Shown here: one piece after another, positions 7,920-15,730 of the stretch
Position numbering within the stretch: position 1 is the first letter of the stretch
Layout of the letters: each line of letters starts with the position of its first letter
Source of the DNA: an uncultured Burkholderiaceae bacterium
GTDB lineage: Bacteria; Pseudomonadota; Gammaproteobacteria; Burkholderiales; Burkholderiaceae
Reading direction: 5' to 3'
Assembly: GCA_937871985.1 (NCBI GenBank)
Contig: CALMPB010000017.1
Span: 1 to 33,736 of the forward strand
Length of the DNA: 33,736 nucleotides
The notes under the pieces: generated by a model
The model's database searches: none
Seen by the model: only the letters and a program-made list of their open reading frames with translations
Told to the model about the DNA's origin: nothing
Program-made: the position numbers and the translations under genes

Positions 7920-9047
7920 ATGATGAAAATGCGTATGAACAAACGCTATACCGGTTTGGCGATGGGTCTTGGGTTGACCATGCTGGCGGGCTGCGCGCAG
8001 TACAACCAGCTTATGGGCCGCGAGGAAGCGGTCGATTACAAAAGCACGGTCAAGGTCACCGACCCCCTCAGCGTTCCTCCAGACCTGATCCAGGCCAACA
8101 AAGGGGCGCACTACAAGGCTCCCGAAGGCACGGCCACGTACAGCCAGTACGCCCAAAACCAGCAAGAGCGCCGCACCGCCGCGCCCGGCGAAAAAGTCCT
8201 GCCGCAGTCGGCCGGCATCCAGGTCATGCGCGATGGCGACATCCGCTGGCTGGTTGTCGACCAGCCGCCTGAAAAGGTGTACCCCAAGGTCGTGGACTTC
8301 TGGGGCGAGCAAGGCTTTACCATCCATAGCCAGGATCCGCGTGCCGGCCTGATGGAAACCGACTGGGCCGAGAACCGGGCCAAGATTCCCGAAGACTGGA
8401 TCCGCAGCGCCTTGGGCAGCATTCTCGATTCCGTTTACGACAGCGGCGAACGCGAGCGCTTCCGCACCCGGTTCGAGCGCGTCAACGGCAAGACCGAAAT
8501 CTACATCAGCCACGACCAGATGGTCGAAACTGCGACAGCCGACGAACGCAGCTGGAAATGGGTTCAAGGCAAGGAAGATCCGGGCTTGAACGCCGCCATG
8601 CTGGCTCGCCTCATGGTTTTCCTGGGTTCCGACGTCCAGACCGCCAAGGCCCAGGTGACGCAGGCGGAAAAAGCGCCGGGCGCCGTCAAGGTCACCAAGG
8701 CCGACGACGGGCGGGCCGAACTCACACTGGGCGAGCCGTTCGATCGCGCCTGGCGCCGGGTTGGCGTAGCCATCGACGGAGCCGGCTTCTCGGTGGACGA
8801 CCGCGATCGTTCCACTGGCGATTATTTCATCCGCTATCTGGATAGCGATACCGGCGAGAAAATCGAGCAGCCCAATTTCATCAGCCGTCTGTTCGGCGGC
8901 AAGGGCACCTCCGAGGCCAAGACCTACCGCATCCACGTTGCGCAGCAGGGGCAAGGGTCGCTGGTGAATGTGTTGGATCCCAATGGTCAGGTCGACAGCA
9001 GCGCCACCGCCAAGCGCATCATCACCGTGCTGGGCAACCATATGTAG
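7920..9047 (+). CDS. bamC: Outer membrane assembly lipoprotein BamC
   Basis: A 375-residue lipoprotein subunit of the BAM complex, which inserts beta-barrel proteins into the outer membrane. A lipoprotein signal peptide ends in the lipobox LAGC, with C25 as the modified cysteine. The next part, MGREEAVDYKST, resembles the unstructured BamC N-terminus that binds BamD. Two helix-grip domains follow, at about residues 105-210 and 250-370. The start is one of four clustered in-frame ATGs (7920, 7923, 7929, 7935); no strong ribosome-binding site decides among them, and translation is probably coupled to dapA. A longer reading into dapA would bury the signal peptide and is rejected. A strong hairpin terminator follows. 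Confidence 0.93.
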   Translation: MMKMRMNKRYTGLAMGLGLTMLAGCAQYNQLMGREEAVDYKSTVKVTDPLSVPPDLIQANKGAHYKAPEGTATYSQYAQNQQERRTAAPGEKVLPQSAGIQVMRDGDIRWLVVDQPPEKVYPKVVDFWGEQGFTIHSQDPRAGLMETDWAENRAKIPEDWIRSALGSILDSVYDSGERERFRTRFERVNGKTEIYISHDQMVETATADERSWKWVQGKEDPGLNAAMLARLMVFLGSDVQTAKAQVTQAEKAPGAVKVTKADDGRAELTLGEPFDRAWRRVGVAIDGAGFSVDDRDRSTGDYFIRYLDSDTGEKIEQPNFISRLFGGKGTSEAKTYRIHVAQQGQGSLVNVLDPNGQVDSSATAKRIITVLGNHM

Positions 9048-9064
9048 TTTGCCTTGTGCGTCCC

Positions 9065-9093
9065 AAAAAAACCGGGCTTTGCCCGGTTTTTTT
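9065..9093. terminator. Bidirectional Rho-independent terminator
   Basis: CCGGGC-TTT-GCCCGG (9072-9086) is flanked by seven A on the left and seven T on the right, so it can end transcription of bamC from the left and cysG from the right. It sits 18 bases after the bamC stop and 18 bases before the cysG end. Confidence 0.95.
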
Positions 9094-9111
9094 ATGGCTG
9101 GCTTGCGCCTC

Positions 9112-10524
9112 TCATACGGCGGCCGAATCAGCGGGCGGAACGTGGGTGCCGAACCAGTGCAGGGTGTTGGTCAGGGCGGCGACTTCGCCGACCAGCAGCA
9201 TCGACGGGGTCTGGATATTGTATTGGGCGACGACGTCCGGCAAGTTGCGCAGCGTGCCGTTCAACACGCGCTGCGTGTCGCGGGTTCCGTTTTCGACCAG
9301 GGCGAACGGCGTGTCGATGGAGCGGCCATGGCTTACCAATTGCCCCGCCAGCCAATGCATTTGGCTCACCCCCATGTAGAACGCCAGGGTCTGCTTTTCG
9401 TCGGCCAGCGAATGCCAGTCCAGCGCGTCGTTTTCCTTGGCGCTGTGCGCCGTGATGAACCGCACCGACTGCGCAAAACCGCGATGGGTAAGAGGGATGC
9501 CGGCATAGGCGGCGCAGGCGATGGCCGCGGTAATGCCGGGGACGACTTCGTAGGGCACGTCATGGCTGCGCAGGAACTCCAGTTCTTCGCCGCCCCGCCC
9601 GAAGATGAAGGCATCGCCGCCTTTCAGCCTGACCACGCGCTCGCCCGCCCGAGCATGCTGCAGCATGAGCGCGTGGATGCGCTTTTGCGTGGCGTCGTGG
9701 TCTTCGCCGGGCGTCTTGCCCACGGATACCTGCGTGGCGTCGCGCCGGGCCAGCGCGCGGATTTCGGCGCTGACCAGCCGGTCGTAAAGAATGACGTCGG
9801 CTTCGTTCAGCGCGCGCAAGGCTTTCAGCGTCAATAATCCGGGATCGCCGGGGCCCGCGCCCACCAGCACGACCTTGCCCACCGGCGCGCCGGGCAGCCG
9901 TTCCAGCTCGGCTTCAAACAATTGTTCCGCGAGCTGCGGCTGCTGCGTGCGCAGAGCGCCCGCCACGGGGCCGTCGAGCAGCCAGTCGTAGAATTGCCGG
10001 CGCTGGTTCAAGTTGGGACGCAGGCGCTTGATGGCGGCGCGATGTTTTTCGGCCAGGGCGGCCAGGGCCCCGAGGGAGTGGTCGAACAGGGATTCCAGCC
10101 GCTCGCGGATGCGGCGGGCCAGAACCGGAGCGCTGCCCGAGGACGAAACCGCGATCATCAACGGAGAGCGGTCGACGATGGAGGGCATCTGGAAGCTGGA
10201 CAGCTCCGGGTCGTCGACGACGTTGATGAATCGGTGCGCTTGGCCGGCCAGGGAAGCGATATGCCGGTTGACGGCGCGATCGTCGGTGGCCGCGATGATC
10301 AGCCAGGCTTCGTTCAACCATCCGGGCTGGAATTCGCCTTCGATCAGGGTGATTTTTCCCTGTACGGCCAATTGCCGCAGCGTTTCGCTGAATTCGGGCG
10401 CTCCGGCCCGGACTTTCGCGCCGGCATTGAGCAGGCTGGCGATCTTGCGTTCCGCCACGGCGCCGCCGCCCACGACGAGGACGGATTTGTCTTTCAGGTC
10501 TGCAAATAAAGGAAAGAGGGCCAT
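9112..10524 (-). CDS. cysG: Siroheme synthase (uroporphyrinogen-III methyltransferase / precorrin-2 dehydrogenase / ferrochelatase)
   Basis: A 470-residue trifunctional cytoplasmic enzyme that makes siroheme from uroporphyrinogen III, the cofactor of the CysI protein encoded next to it. The N-terminal part has the NAD-binding GGGAVAERK (19-27), the VVDD stretch with the catalytic aspartate near 104, and the serine region at 127-129. The C-terminal methyltransferase part begins [15 protein letters not shown] (218-232) and has the SAM-binding [16 protein letters not shown] (299-314). The length is close to E. coli CysG (457). It is the last gene of the cysJ-cysI-cysG set, 154 bases after cysI, and ends at the shared terminator. 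Confidence 0.96.
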   Translation of the reverse strand: MALFPLFADLKDKSVLVVGGGAVAERKIASLLNAGAKVRAGAPEFSETLRQLAVQGKITLIEGEFQPGWLNEAWLIIAATDDRAVNRHIASLAGQAHRFINVVDDPELSSFQMPSIVDRSPLMIAVSSSGSAPVLARRIRERLESLFDHSLGALAALAEKHRAAIKRLRPNLNQRRQFYDWLLDGPVAGALRTQQPQLAEQLFEAELERLPGAPVGKVVLVGAGPGDPGLLTLKALRALNEADVILYDRLVSAEIRALARRDATQVSVGKTPGEDHDATQKRIHALMLQHARAGERVVRLKGGDAFIFGRGGEELEFLRSHDVPYEVVPGITAAIACAAYAGIPLTHRGFAQSVRFITAHSAKENDALDWHSLADEKQTLAFYMGVSQMHWLAGQLVSHGRSIDTPFALVENGTRDTQRVLNGTLRNLPDVVAQYNIQTPSMLLVGEVAALTNTLHWFGTHVPPADSAAV

Positions 10525-10563
10525 GGATAGCGCGCCGTGTATCTGGAGAAAGGGAAGGAGCTA

Positions 10564-10590
10564 CGCCGGACATGAAGGGTATGTCCGGCG
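10564..10590. repeat. Perfect inverted repeat between cysI and cysG
   Basis: CGCCGGACAT and ATGTCCGGCG form a perfect 10-base-pair repeat around a seven-base loop, 40 bases upstream of the cysG start. A second, seven-base-pair repeat (AACCGGC 10629-10635, GCCGGTT 10650-10656) lies nearer to cysI. Neither has a U-rich tail on the minus strand, so they look like RNA hairpins or an operator rather than normal terminators. Confidence 0.55.
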
Positions 10591-10678
10591 CAGACGACAG
10601 CCATTGTAAATCGCACGATCTCGAAGCGAACCGGCCCGTTTTGGGGGCCGCCGGTTGCGTGCGGAAGGCGGCGAGCGC

Positions 10679-12394
10679 CTATTGAGTAGCCGCTTCCAGA
10701 ACGATGGGTATCAGGTTCTGGGTTGGGGCTGGAAGCGTTTCGCTGCGGATCAGGTAGTCGCCGAACTTTTCCGATTCCAGGCGGTGCGCCGCATAGGCCG
10801 CGAACAGGGTGTCCAGCGTTTGCAGGATTTCCGGCTCGGCAATGTTCTCGCGGTAGACGATGTTCAGGCGCCGTCCCGTAAAGTCGGCGCCCAGCCGCAG
10901 GTCGTAACGGCCCGGCGCGCGTCCGATCAAGGCGATTTCCGCCAGATAGGGGCGGGAACAGCCATTGGGACAGCCCGAAATACGCAACTGGATAGGTTCG
11001 TTGAGCAGGCCGTGGGTATCGAGAATGGACTCGAGCTTGGTGAGAAGCTCGGGGGCGTAGCGCTCGCTTTCGGCCATGGCCAGCCCGCAGGTGGGCAAGG
11101 CCACGCAGGCGATGCTGTAGCGGCGTATGCCGCTTTGCTGCTTGTAGCCGTCCAGGCCGTATTGGGCCACCAGCTTGTCGATCTTGGCCTTGTCGCGCGT
11201 GGCGACGTTGGCGATGATCATGTTCTGGTTGCAGGTCAGGCGGAATTCCCCTTTGTGGATGCGCGCGATTTCGCGCACGCCCGTCAGCAACTGCAGGCCG
11301 TCTTCGTCCCACAGCCGGCCCGAGGCAATATACAGGCCCAGATGCCATTTTCCGTCTTCGCCCTGGATCCAGCCGAACCGGTCGCCGTTGTGGTCGAAAT
11401 GGTAGTCGCGCACCGGCTGCAGCGTAAAGCCCAGGCGCTGCTCCAGTTCCGCCTTGAACCATTCCAGACCGCGATGGTCGATGGTGTACTTGAGCCGCGC
11501 GTGCTGGCGTTCCTGGCGGTTGCCGTAGTCGCGCTGCACGGTCATCACGCCTTCGGCCGTCGATATCAGCTGCTCGGGCGTGACGAAGCCGATCAGGCTG
11601 CCCAGGCGCGGGTAAGTCGTGTCGTCGCCGTGGGTTGCGCCCATGCCGCCGCCCACCGCCACATTGAAGCCCAGCAGGGCGCCGTTCTCGATGATGGCGA
11701 TGAAGCCCAGATCGTTGGCGAATACGTCGATATCGTTGACGGGCGGTATGGCGATGCCGATCTTGAACTTGCGCGGCAGGTAGGCATTGCCGTACAGGGG
11801 TTCTTCCTGGGTGCTGTCCGCCACCTTTTCGCCATTGAGCCAGATTTCGGCGTAGGCGCTGGTGCGGGGCAGGAAGTGCGCCGAAAGCTTTTCGGTCCAG
11901 TCCTGCACGACCTGGTGCTGGCTGGAGAGCAGGGGGTTGACCGAACTGACTACCTGGCGATTCACGTCGCCGCAGGCCGCCCGCGTGGTGGCCCGGGCGG
12001 CGTCGATGGCCTGCATGACGGACTTGAGGTTCTTCTTGAGAATACCGTGCCATTGGAAGGTCTGGCGCGTGGTGATGCGCAGGCCGCGCGTCGCCCAGGT
12101 GGTGGCAATGTGGTCCAGAGCCAGCCATTGCTCGGGGGTGACGACCCCGCCCGGAAGGCGCGCCCGAACCATGAAGGCATAGGCGGGCTCCAGTTTCTGC
12201 TTGCGGCGTTCGTCGCGCAGATCGCGGTCGTCCTGCATGTAGCTGCCGTGAAACTTGAGCAGTTTGGTGTCGCTGTCGGCGATGGCGCCGGTTACCGGAT
12301 CGGCCAGGCCCTCGGCGATGGTGCCGCGCAGGAAGCGGCTGTCCACCTTGATTTGCTCCAAAGGGGCCAGAGGGCTCTTCATTAAACTATTCAT
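10679..12394 (-). CDS. cysI: Sulfite reductase hemoprotein, beta subunit
   Basis: A 571-residue siroheme and [4Fe-4S] enzyme that reduces sulfite to sulfide with six electrons delivered by CysJ. The cluster cysteines are C430 and C436 in CVALPTC and C475 and C479 in GCPNGC, at the same spacing as in E. coli CysI (570 residues). Two repeated nitrite/sulfite reductase half-domains are visible; the first contains the segment with TTRQTFQWHGI that binds siroheme and substrate. It belongs to the NADPH (enteric) type rather than the ferredoxin type, consistent with cysJ immediately upstream. A structured 125-base spacer separates it from cysJ. Confidence 0.97.
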   Translation of the reverse strand: MNSLMKSPLAPLEQIKVDSRFLRGTIAEGLADPVTGAIADSDTKLLKFHGSYMQDDRDLRDERRKQKLEPAYAFMVRARLPGGVVTPEQWLALDHIATTWATRGLRITTRQTFQWHGILKKNLKSVMQAIDAARATTRAACGDVNRQVVSSVNPLLSSQHQVVQDWTEKLSAHFLPRTSAYAEIWLNGEKVADSTQEEPLYGNAYLPRKFKIGIAIPPVNDIDVFANDLGFIAIIENGALLGFNVAVGGGMGATHGDDTTYPRLGSLIGFVTPEQLISTAEGVMTVQRDYGNRQERQHARLKYTIDHRGLEWFKAELEQRLGFTLQPVRDYHFDHNGDRFGWIQGEDGKWHLGLYIASGRLWDEDGLQLLTGVREIARIHKGEFRLTCNQNMIIANVATRDKAKIDKLVAQYGLDGYKQQSGIRRYSIACVALPTCGLAMAESERYAPELLTKLESILDTHGLLNEPIQLRISGCPNGCSRPYLAEIALIGRAPGRYDLRLGADFTGRRLNIVYRENIAEPEILQTLDTLFAAYAAHRLESEKFGDYLIRSETLPAPTQNLIPIVLEAATQ

Positions 12395-12429
12395 GACTAT
12401 CCTGAATCGATTGGGTTCTACACCATTGA

Positions 12430-12510
12430 CGGATCAAGCCTGGACGCGACGGGCAGCGCGCCGGCTCCGCCGTTGCGCGGCGCACGCGGGCGATGCGGAC
12501 GCTTGATCCG
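12430..12510. repeat. Long-range inverted repeat between cysJ and cysI
   Basis: CGGATCAAGC (12430-12439) and GCTTGATCCG (12501-12510) are perfect 10-base complements, 61 bases apart. The GC-rich sequence between them can form further short stems. The repeat fills most of the cysJ-cysI spacer and would fold in the shared transcript. There is no poly-U tail. Confidence 0.55.
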
Positions 12511-12519
12511 GAAGTGAAA

Positions 12520-14316
12520 TTAGTACACGTCCCGGGCGTAACGGCCTTGCGAGGCCAGGTCGTCGAGCCAGGCCTTGGCCTGTTCGGCGTCCAGGCCGCC
12601 TTCAGCCTGGGCGATGCGCAAGAGCGTCCGGTGCACGTCCTTGGCCATATGGTTGGCATCGCCGCAGACATAAATATGGGCGCCGGACTGGATCCAGTCG
12701 TAGAGATCCGTGGCGCGTTCGAGCAGTTTGTCCTGGACGTAGATTTTCTGTTCCTGGTCGCGCGAGAAAGCCAGATCCAGGCGCGTCAGGTGCCCGCTGC
12801 GCAACGCGGCCTGCCATTCAGTCTGGTACAGGAAGTCGGAATGAAAGTGCGGGTTGCCGAAGAACAGCCAGTTGCGCCCGCTTGCGCCGGTGGCGCTGCG
12901 TTCCTGGACGAAAGCGCGGAAAGGCGCGATGCCCGTGCCCGGGCCGATCATGATGACGTCGCGGGCCGTATCGGCGGGCAGGCGGAAGCGCGTGTTTTCT
13001 TCGATGAAAATGGGCAGCTTGTCGCCTTCGCGCAGGCCGCTGATGAAATTGGAGGCGACCCCCCAGCGCTCTTCGCCGTCGTGGGTGTAGGCGACGTTGG
13101 CCAGGGTCAGGTGCACTTCGTTGTCGACAGCGGTCTGGCTGGAGGCAATGGAGTACAGGCGCGGAGTCAATGGCCGCAGCGCCTTGACGAGGGCGGCCGC
13201 GCTCCATGGCGCGGGATACTTCTTGAGAATATCGATAAGCTGCCGGGTTTCCAGAAGCTGCTTGAATTGTTCATGCTGCTCGGGCTGAAGAATATGCTTG
13301 AGCTCGTCGCTGGCGCTCAGTTCGGCGTGCGCAACCAGGAACGGCTTGGTCAATTGCGTGAGTTCGCGGTATCGGCCCAGCCATTCCTTGACGCTGCGGC
13401 TGGTGTTGGCGATTTCGATTTTTTCGTCGGCATCCAGTTGCAGCGTGGCGATGATGGACTGCACCAGCGCATCCGACTGGGTGGGCCATATCCCCAGGGA
13501 GTCGCCGGGCTGGTAGCTGAGTTGGCTGCCTTCGAGCGAGATTTCGATATGACGGATGTCCTTGATGCTGCCGCGTCCGGTAATGGGCTGGTTCTGCAGC
13601 AGTTCGGCGTGGAAGGGCTGTTCGCGGGTCGCCTTGGCGCTGATATTGGGGTGCAGCGGCGTGACGCTTGCCGTGGGCACATCGGCCTGCTTGAAGGCCT
13701 TTTGCGCATGTTCCAGGGCGCGTTCCGCCCAGGGTGCGGCGACGGTTTCGATATCCAGGTCGGCGGCGCCGGCTTCCTGCAGGCGCTCCGCGCCGAGCTC
13801 GGCCAGGCGCGCATCCAACGCTTGCGATATGCCACAGAACGATGGGTAGCTGGAGTCGCCCAGGCCCAATACCGCGTACTTGAGCTGCGGCAGCTTGGGG
13901 GCGCGGCGGCTGTTCAGGAACTCGACGAAGCCCATGGAGTCGTCGGGCGGCTCGCCGTCGCCCTGAGTGCTCATGACGACGTACAGCAATTGCTCGGTTT
14001 TAAGATCGCGCGTGGGATAGCTGTCGGCGCGTGCCAGGTTGACTTGCAGGCCCAGGGCGCCGACGCGCTCGGCCAGCGATTCCGCAATGCGTTTGGCGTT
14101 GCCGGTCTGGCTGCCGTACACAATGGTCAGGCGCTTGACGGCATTGGCGCTGGCAACCGCCGCGACATGCGGCAAGGCGGGCGGCTCGACGGCCGAACGC
14201 TCCGCCAGCCCCGCGAAATAGCCGGACAGCCAGTTCAGGGCATTGGGCTCCAGGTCTTGGGCCAGCTGGCCGAGGAGGGATTTCTTGGATTCTGGAAATT
14301 GATTCAAAGCCAACAT
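12520..14316 (-). CDS. cysJ: Sulfite reductase [NADPH] flavoprotein, alpha subunit
   Basis: A 598-residue flavoprotein that passes electrons from NADPH through FAD and FMN to CysI. The domains in order are flavodoxin-like with YGSQTGNA (67-74), STQGDGEPPDDS (116-127) and GDSSYPSFC (153-161); the FAD-binding connecting region with RLYSIASS (386-393) and GVASNFISG (419-427); and the NADPH-binding part with GPGTGIAPFR (458-467), YVCGDANHM (549-557) and a final aromatic residue, Y598. The length equals the E. coli protein (599). It is the first gene of the block. The ATG lacks a clear ribosome-binding site and lies about 24 bases after the predicted transcription start. No cysH or cysDN is in the window. 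Confidence 0.97.
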   Translation of the reverse strand: MLALNQFPESKKSLLGQLAQDLEPNALNWLSGYFAGLAERSAVEPPALPHVAAVASANAVKRLTIVYGSQTGNAKRIAESLAERVGALGLQVNLARADSYPTRDLKTEQLLYVVMSTQGDGEPPDDSMGFVEFLNSRRAPKLPQLKYAVLGLGDSSYPSFCGISQALDARLAELGAERLQEAGAADLDIETVAAPWAERALEHAQKAFKQADVPTASVTPLHPNISAKATREQPFHAELLQNQPITGRGSIKDIRHIEISLEGSQLSYQPGDSLGIWPTQSDALVQSIIATLQLDADEKIEIANTSRSVKEWLGRYRELTQLTKPFLVAHAELSASDELKHILQPEQHEQFKQLLETRQLIDILKKYPAPWSAAALVKALRPLTPRLYSIASSQTAVDNEVHLTLANVAYTHDGEERWGVASNFISGLREGDKLPIFIEENTRFRLPADTARDVIMIGPGTGIAPFRAFVQERSATGASGRNWLFFGNPHFHSDFLYQTEWQAALRSGHLTRLDLAFSRDQEQKIYVQDKLLERATDLYDWIQSGAHIYVCGDANHMAKDVHRTLLRIAQAEGGLDAEQAKAWLDDLASQGRYARDVY

Positions 14317-14346
14317 GACGCGCTTGTAAAGGTGAGACTAGCGTTC

Positions 14347-14375
14347 ATTCTAGGCACTCCCCTCGTCCATGCGAA
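14347..14375 (-). promoter_or_regulatory. Candidate cysJ promoter
   Basis: Read on the minus strand, TTCGCA (14370-14375, four of six) and TAGAAT (14347-14352, five of six) are separated by 17 bases, about 30 bases upstream of the cysJ ATG. A weak -35 is what one expects of an activator-dependent promoter. Confidence 0.5.
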
Positions 14376-14383
14376 CGACAAGA

Positions 14384-14418
14384 TTCTTATTTCTTTATGC
14401 GGAATTTGTTTATAAGAA
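14384..14418. promoter_or_regulatory. Candidate CysB (LysR-type) binding site
   Basis: TTCTTAT (14384-14390) and ATAAGAA (14412-14418) form a perfect seven-base dyad with 21 bases between, in a locally AT-rich stretch. It falls at about -44 to -78 of the predicted cysJ start, where LysR-type activators such as CysB bind. In enteric bacteria cysJI is a CysB target; its use here is inferred. Confidence 0.4.
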
Positions 14419-14545
14419 CGGGTTATGTCTGGTGGCTTCTATCTAATGCATCGTTTGGTTGCTTATGGAAACGATGTGGAAACCATGGTCGGCGCGGGAT
14501 GCTGCCGCGGCGACTCGCGGCCGCCACGCGAATTTCCCGGAAAGC

Positions 14546-15730
14546 TCAGGGACGATAGTGCAGCCAGCCTTCGGCCAACCAGTCGGTCAGCACCTGTTTT
14601 TCGCCTTGCGTCAGGCGTTTGTCCAGCGTCGCCGTGCAGGTCAGGGCGCGTTCATCGGCCAGCCGGCGCAGCAGGGCGGATGCCGGCATTCTGGCGACTT
14701 CGCCGTTGATGAACAACGCCTTGCCGCGATACATCAGCCGGGTGCAGCGATCCAGCTCCAGGGTTCCGTGGCCGGGGACGCCGCTGTCCAGGTCGGGCCG
14801 CTCGTCTTGCGGCTCGAACCACGCGGCTCCGGAAGGTTCGGTCAGCCATTGGCCCAGAAAGCGGGTGGCCAGGGCCTCGTCGAAGCGTACGCTTTGCACC
14901 GCGCGCAGCGATGCCTGGATCAATGCGTCGGGCAGGGTGGCCGGCGTTTCCGTGGCGGGCGCGCCCGCATCCTTGAAGACGCCGGCGAGCGCCGGGCCGG
15001 GCAGCGGCGGTGTTGCATAAAGGCCACTTTCGTCGCCCGCGCGGGCCATGACCTGGTCCCCCGCCGCGTCCAGCATGCCGCGCGCCAGGGCGGCCATGGT
15101 GGGCGCCCGGAAGCCGATCGAAATCGTCATGCAGTCGCCTTGGGCGATGCCGTCGTGCGCGACATGCGGCGGCAGGTACAGCATGTCGCCGGGTTCCAGC
15201 ACGTATTCGTCTTCCGGCCGGAAGTTTTTCAGGATTTTCAGCGGCAGGCCGGGTTCCAGCGACAAATCGTCCTGGCAACTGATGCGCCACTTTCGTCGCC
15301 CGTGGGCTTGTAAAAGAAAGACGTCGTAGCTGTCGAAGTGGGGGCCCACGCCGCCGCCGTCGGTGGCAATGCTGATCATGGCATCGTCCAGGCGGGCATC
15401 CGAAATAAAGCGAAACTGGTGCAGCAACCGGGCGGTGGCGTCGTCGTGCGCATCGACGCTTTGTGCCAGCAGCGTCCAGCCCGCTTGCCTGGCGGGAGGC
15501 AAGCGGGTGAACGGGCCTTTCTTCATTTTCCAGGTGGAGCCGTCCCGCCAGATGAGGCGGGATTCGACCTCGTCCCGCCTGGCCAGTTGCTTGATGTCGG
15601 CAATGCTCAGCGTGGGCTGGTAGCCTGGAATGGCTTGTCTTATGAGCAGTGGCTTGCGTTGCCAGTAGCGGCGCATGAAGGCTTTGGGCGTAAGGCCGCC
15701 CAGCAAGGCAAGGGGCTGGTCGATATTCAT
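14546..15730 (-). CDS. roxA: Ribosomal oxygenase RoxA/YcfD (50S protein L16 arginine hydroxylase)
   Basis: A 394-residue JmjC-type Fe(II)/2-oxoglutarate oxygenase. The cupin core has the HxD motif in [13 protein letters not shown] (H and D iron ligands near residues 131 and 133) and a distal histidine in PHVAHDG. The N-terminal region with [16 protein letters not shown] and the long C-terminal winged-helix part are typical of the YcfD family, which hydroxylates an arginine of ribosomal protein L16. The length is slightly above the E. coli protein (373). Its ATG overlaps the stop of mutS by four bases (ATGA), so translation is probably coupled. Confidence 0.9.
   Translation of the reverse strand: MNIDQPLALLGGLTPKAFMRRYWQRKPLLIRQAIPGYQPTLSIADIKQLARRDEVESRLIWRDGSTWKMKKGPFTRLPPARQAGWTLLAQSVDAHDDATARLLHQFRFISDARLDDAMISIATDGGGVGPHFDSYDVFLLQAHGRRKWRISCQDDLSLEPGLPLKILKNFRPEDEYVLEPGDMLYLPPHVAHDGIAQGDCMTISIGFRAPTMAALARGMLDAAGDQVMARAGDESGLYATPPLPGPALAGVFKDAGAPATETPATLPDALIQASLRAVQSVRFDEALATRFLGQWLTEPSGAAWFEPQDERPDLDSGVPGHGTLELDRCTRLMYRGKALFINGEVARMPASALLRRLADERALTCTATLDKRLTQGEKQVLTDWLAEGWLHYRP

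Noticed and set aside
7872..9041. Open frame of 389 codons on the minus strand
   Set aside because: It is antisense to bamC, which has a clear lipobox and family features.
10655..12385. Open frame of 576 codons on the plus strand
   Set aside because: It is antisense to cysI and looks like a shadow of codon bias.
12493..14415. Open frame of 640 codons on the plus strand
   Set aside because: It is antisense to cysJ, which has all its expected motifs; the frame product has no recognisable domain.
14425..14709. Small plus-strand open frame between cysJ and roxA
   Set aside because: It overlaps the end of roxA antisense, has no domain and no convincing ribosome-binding site.
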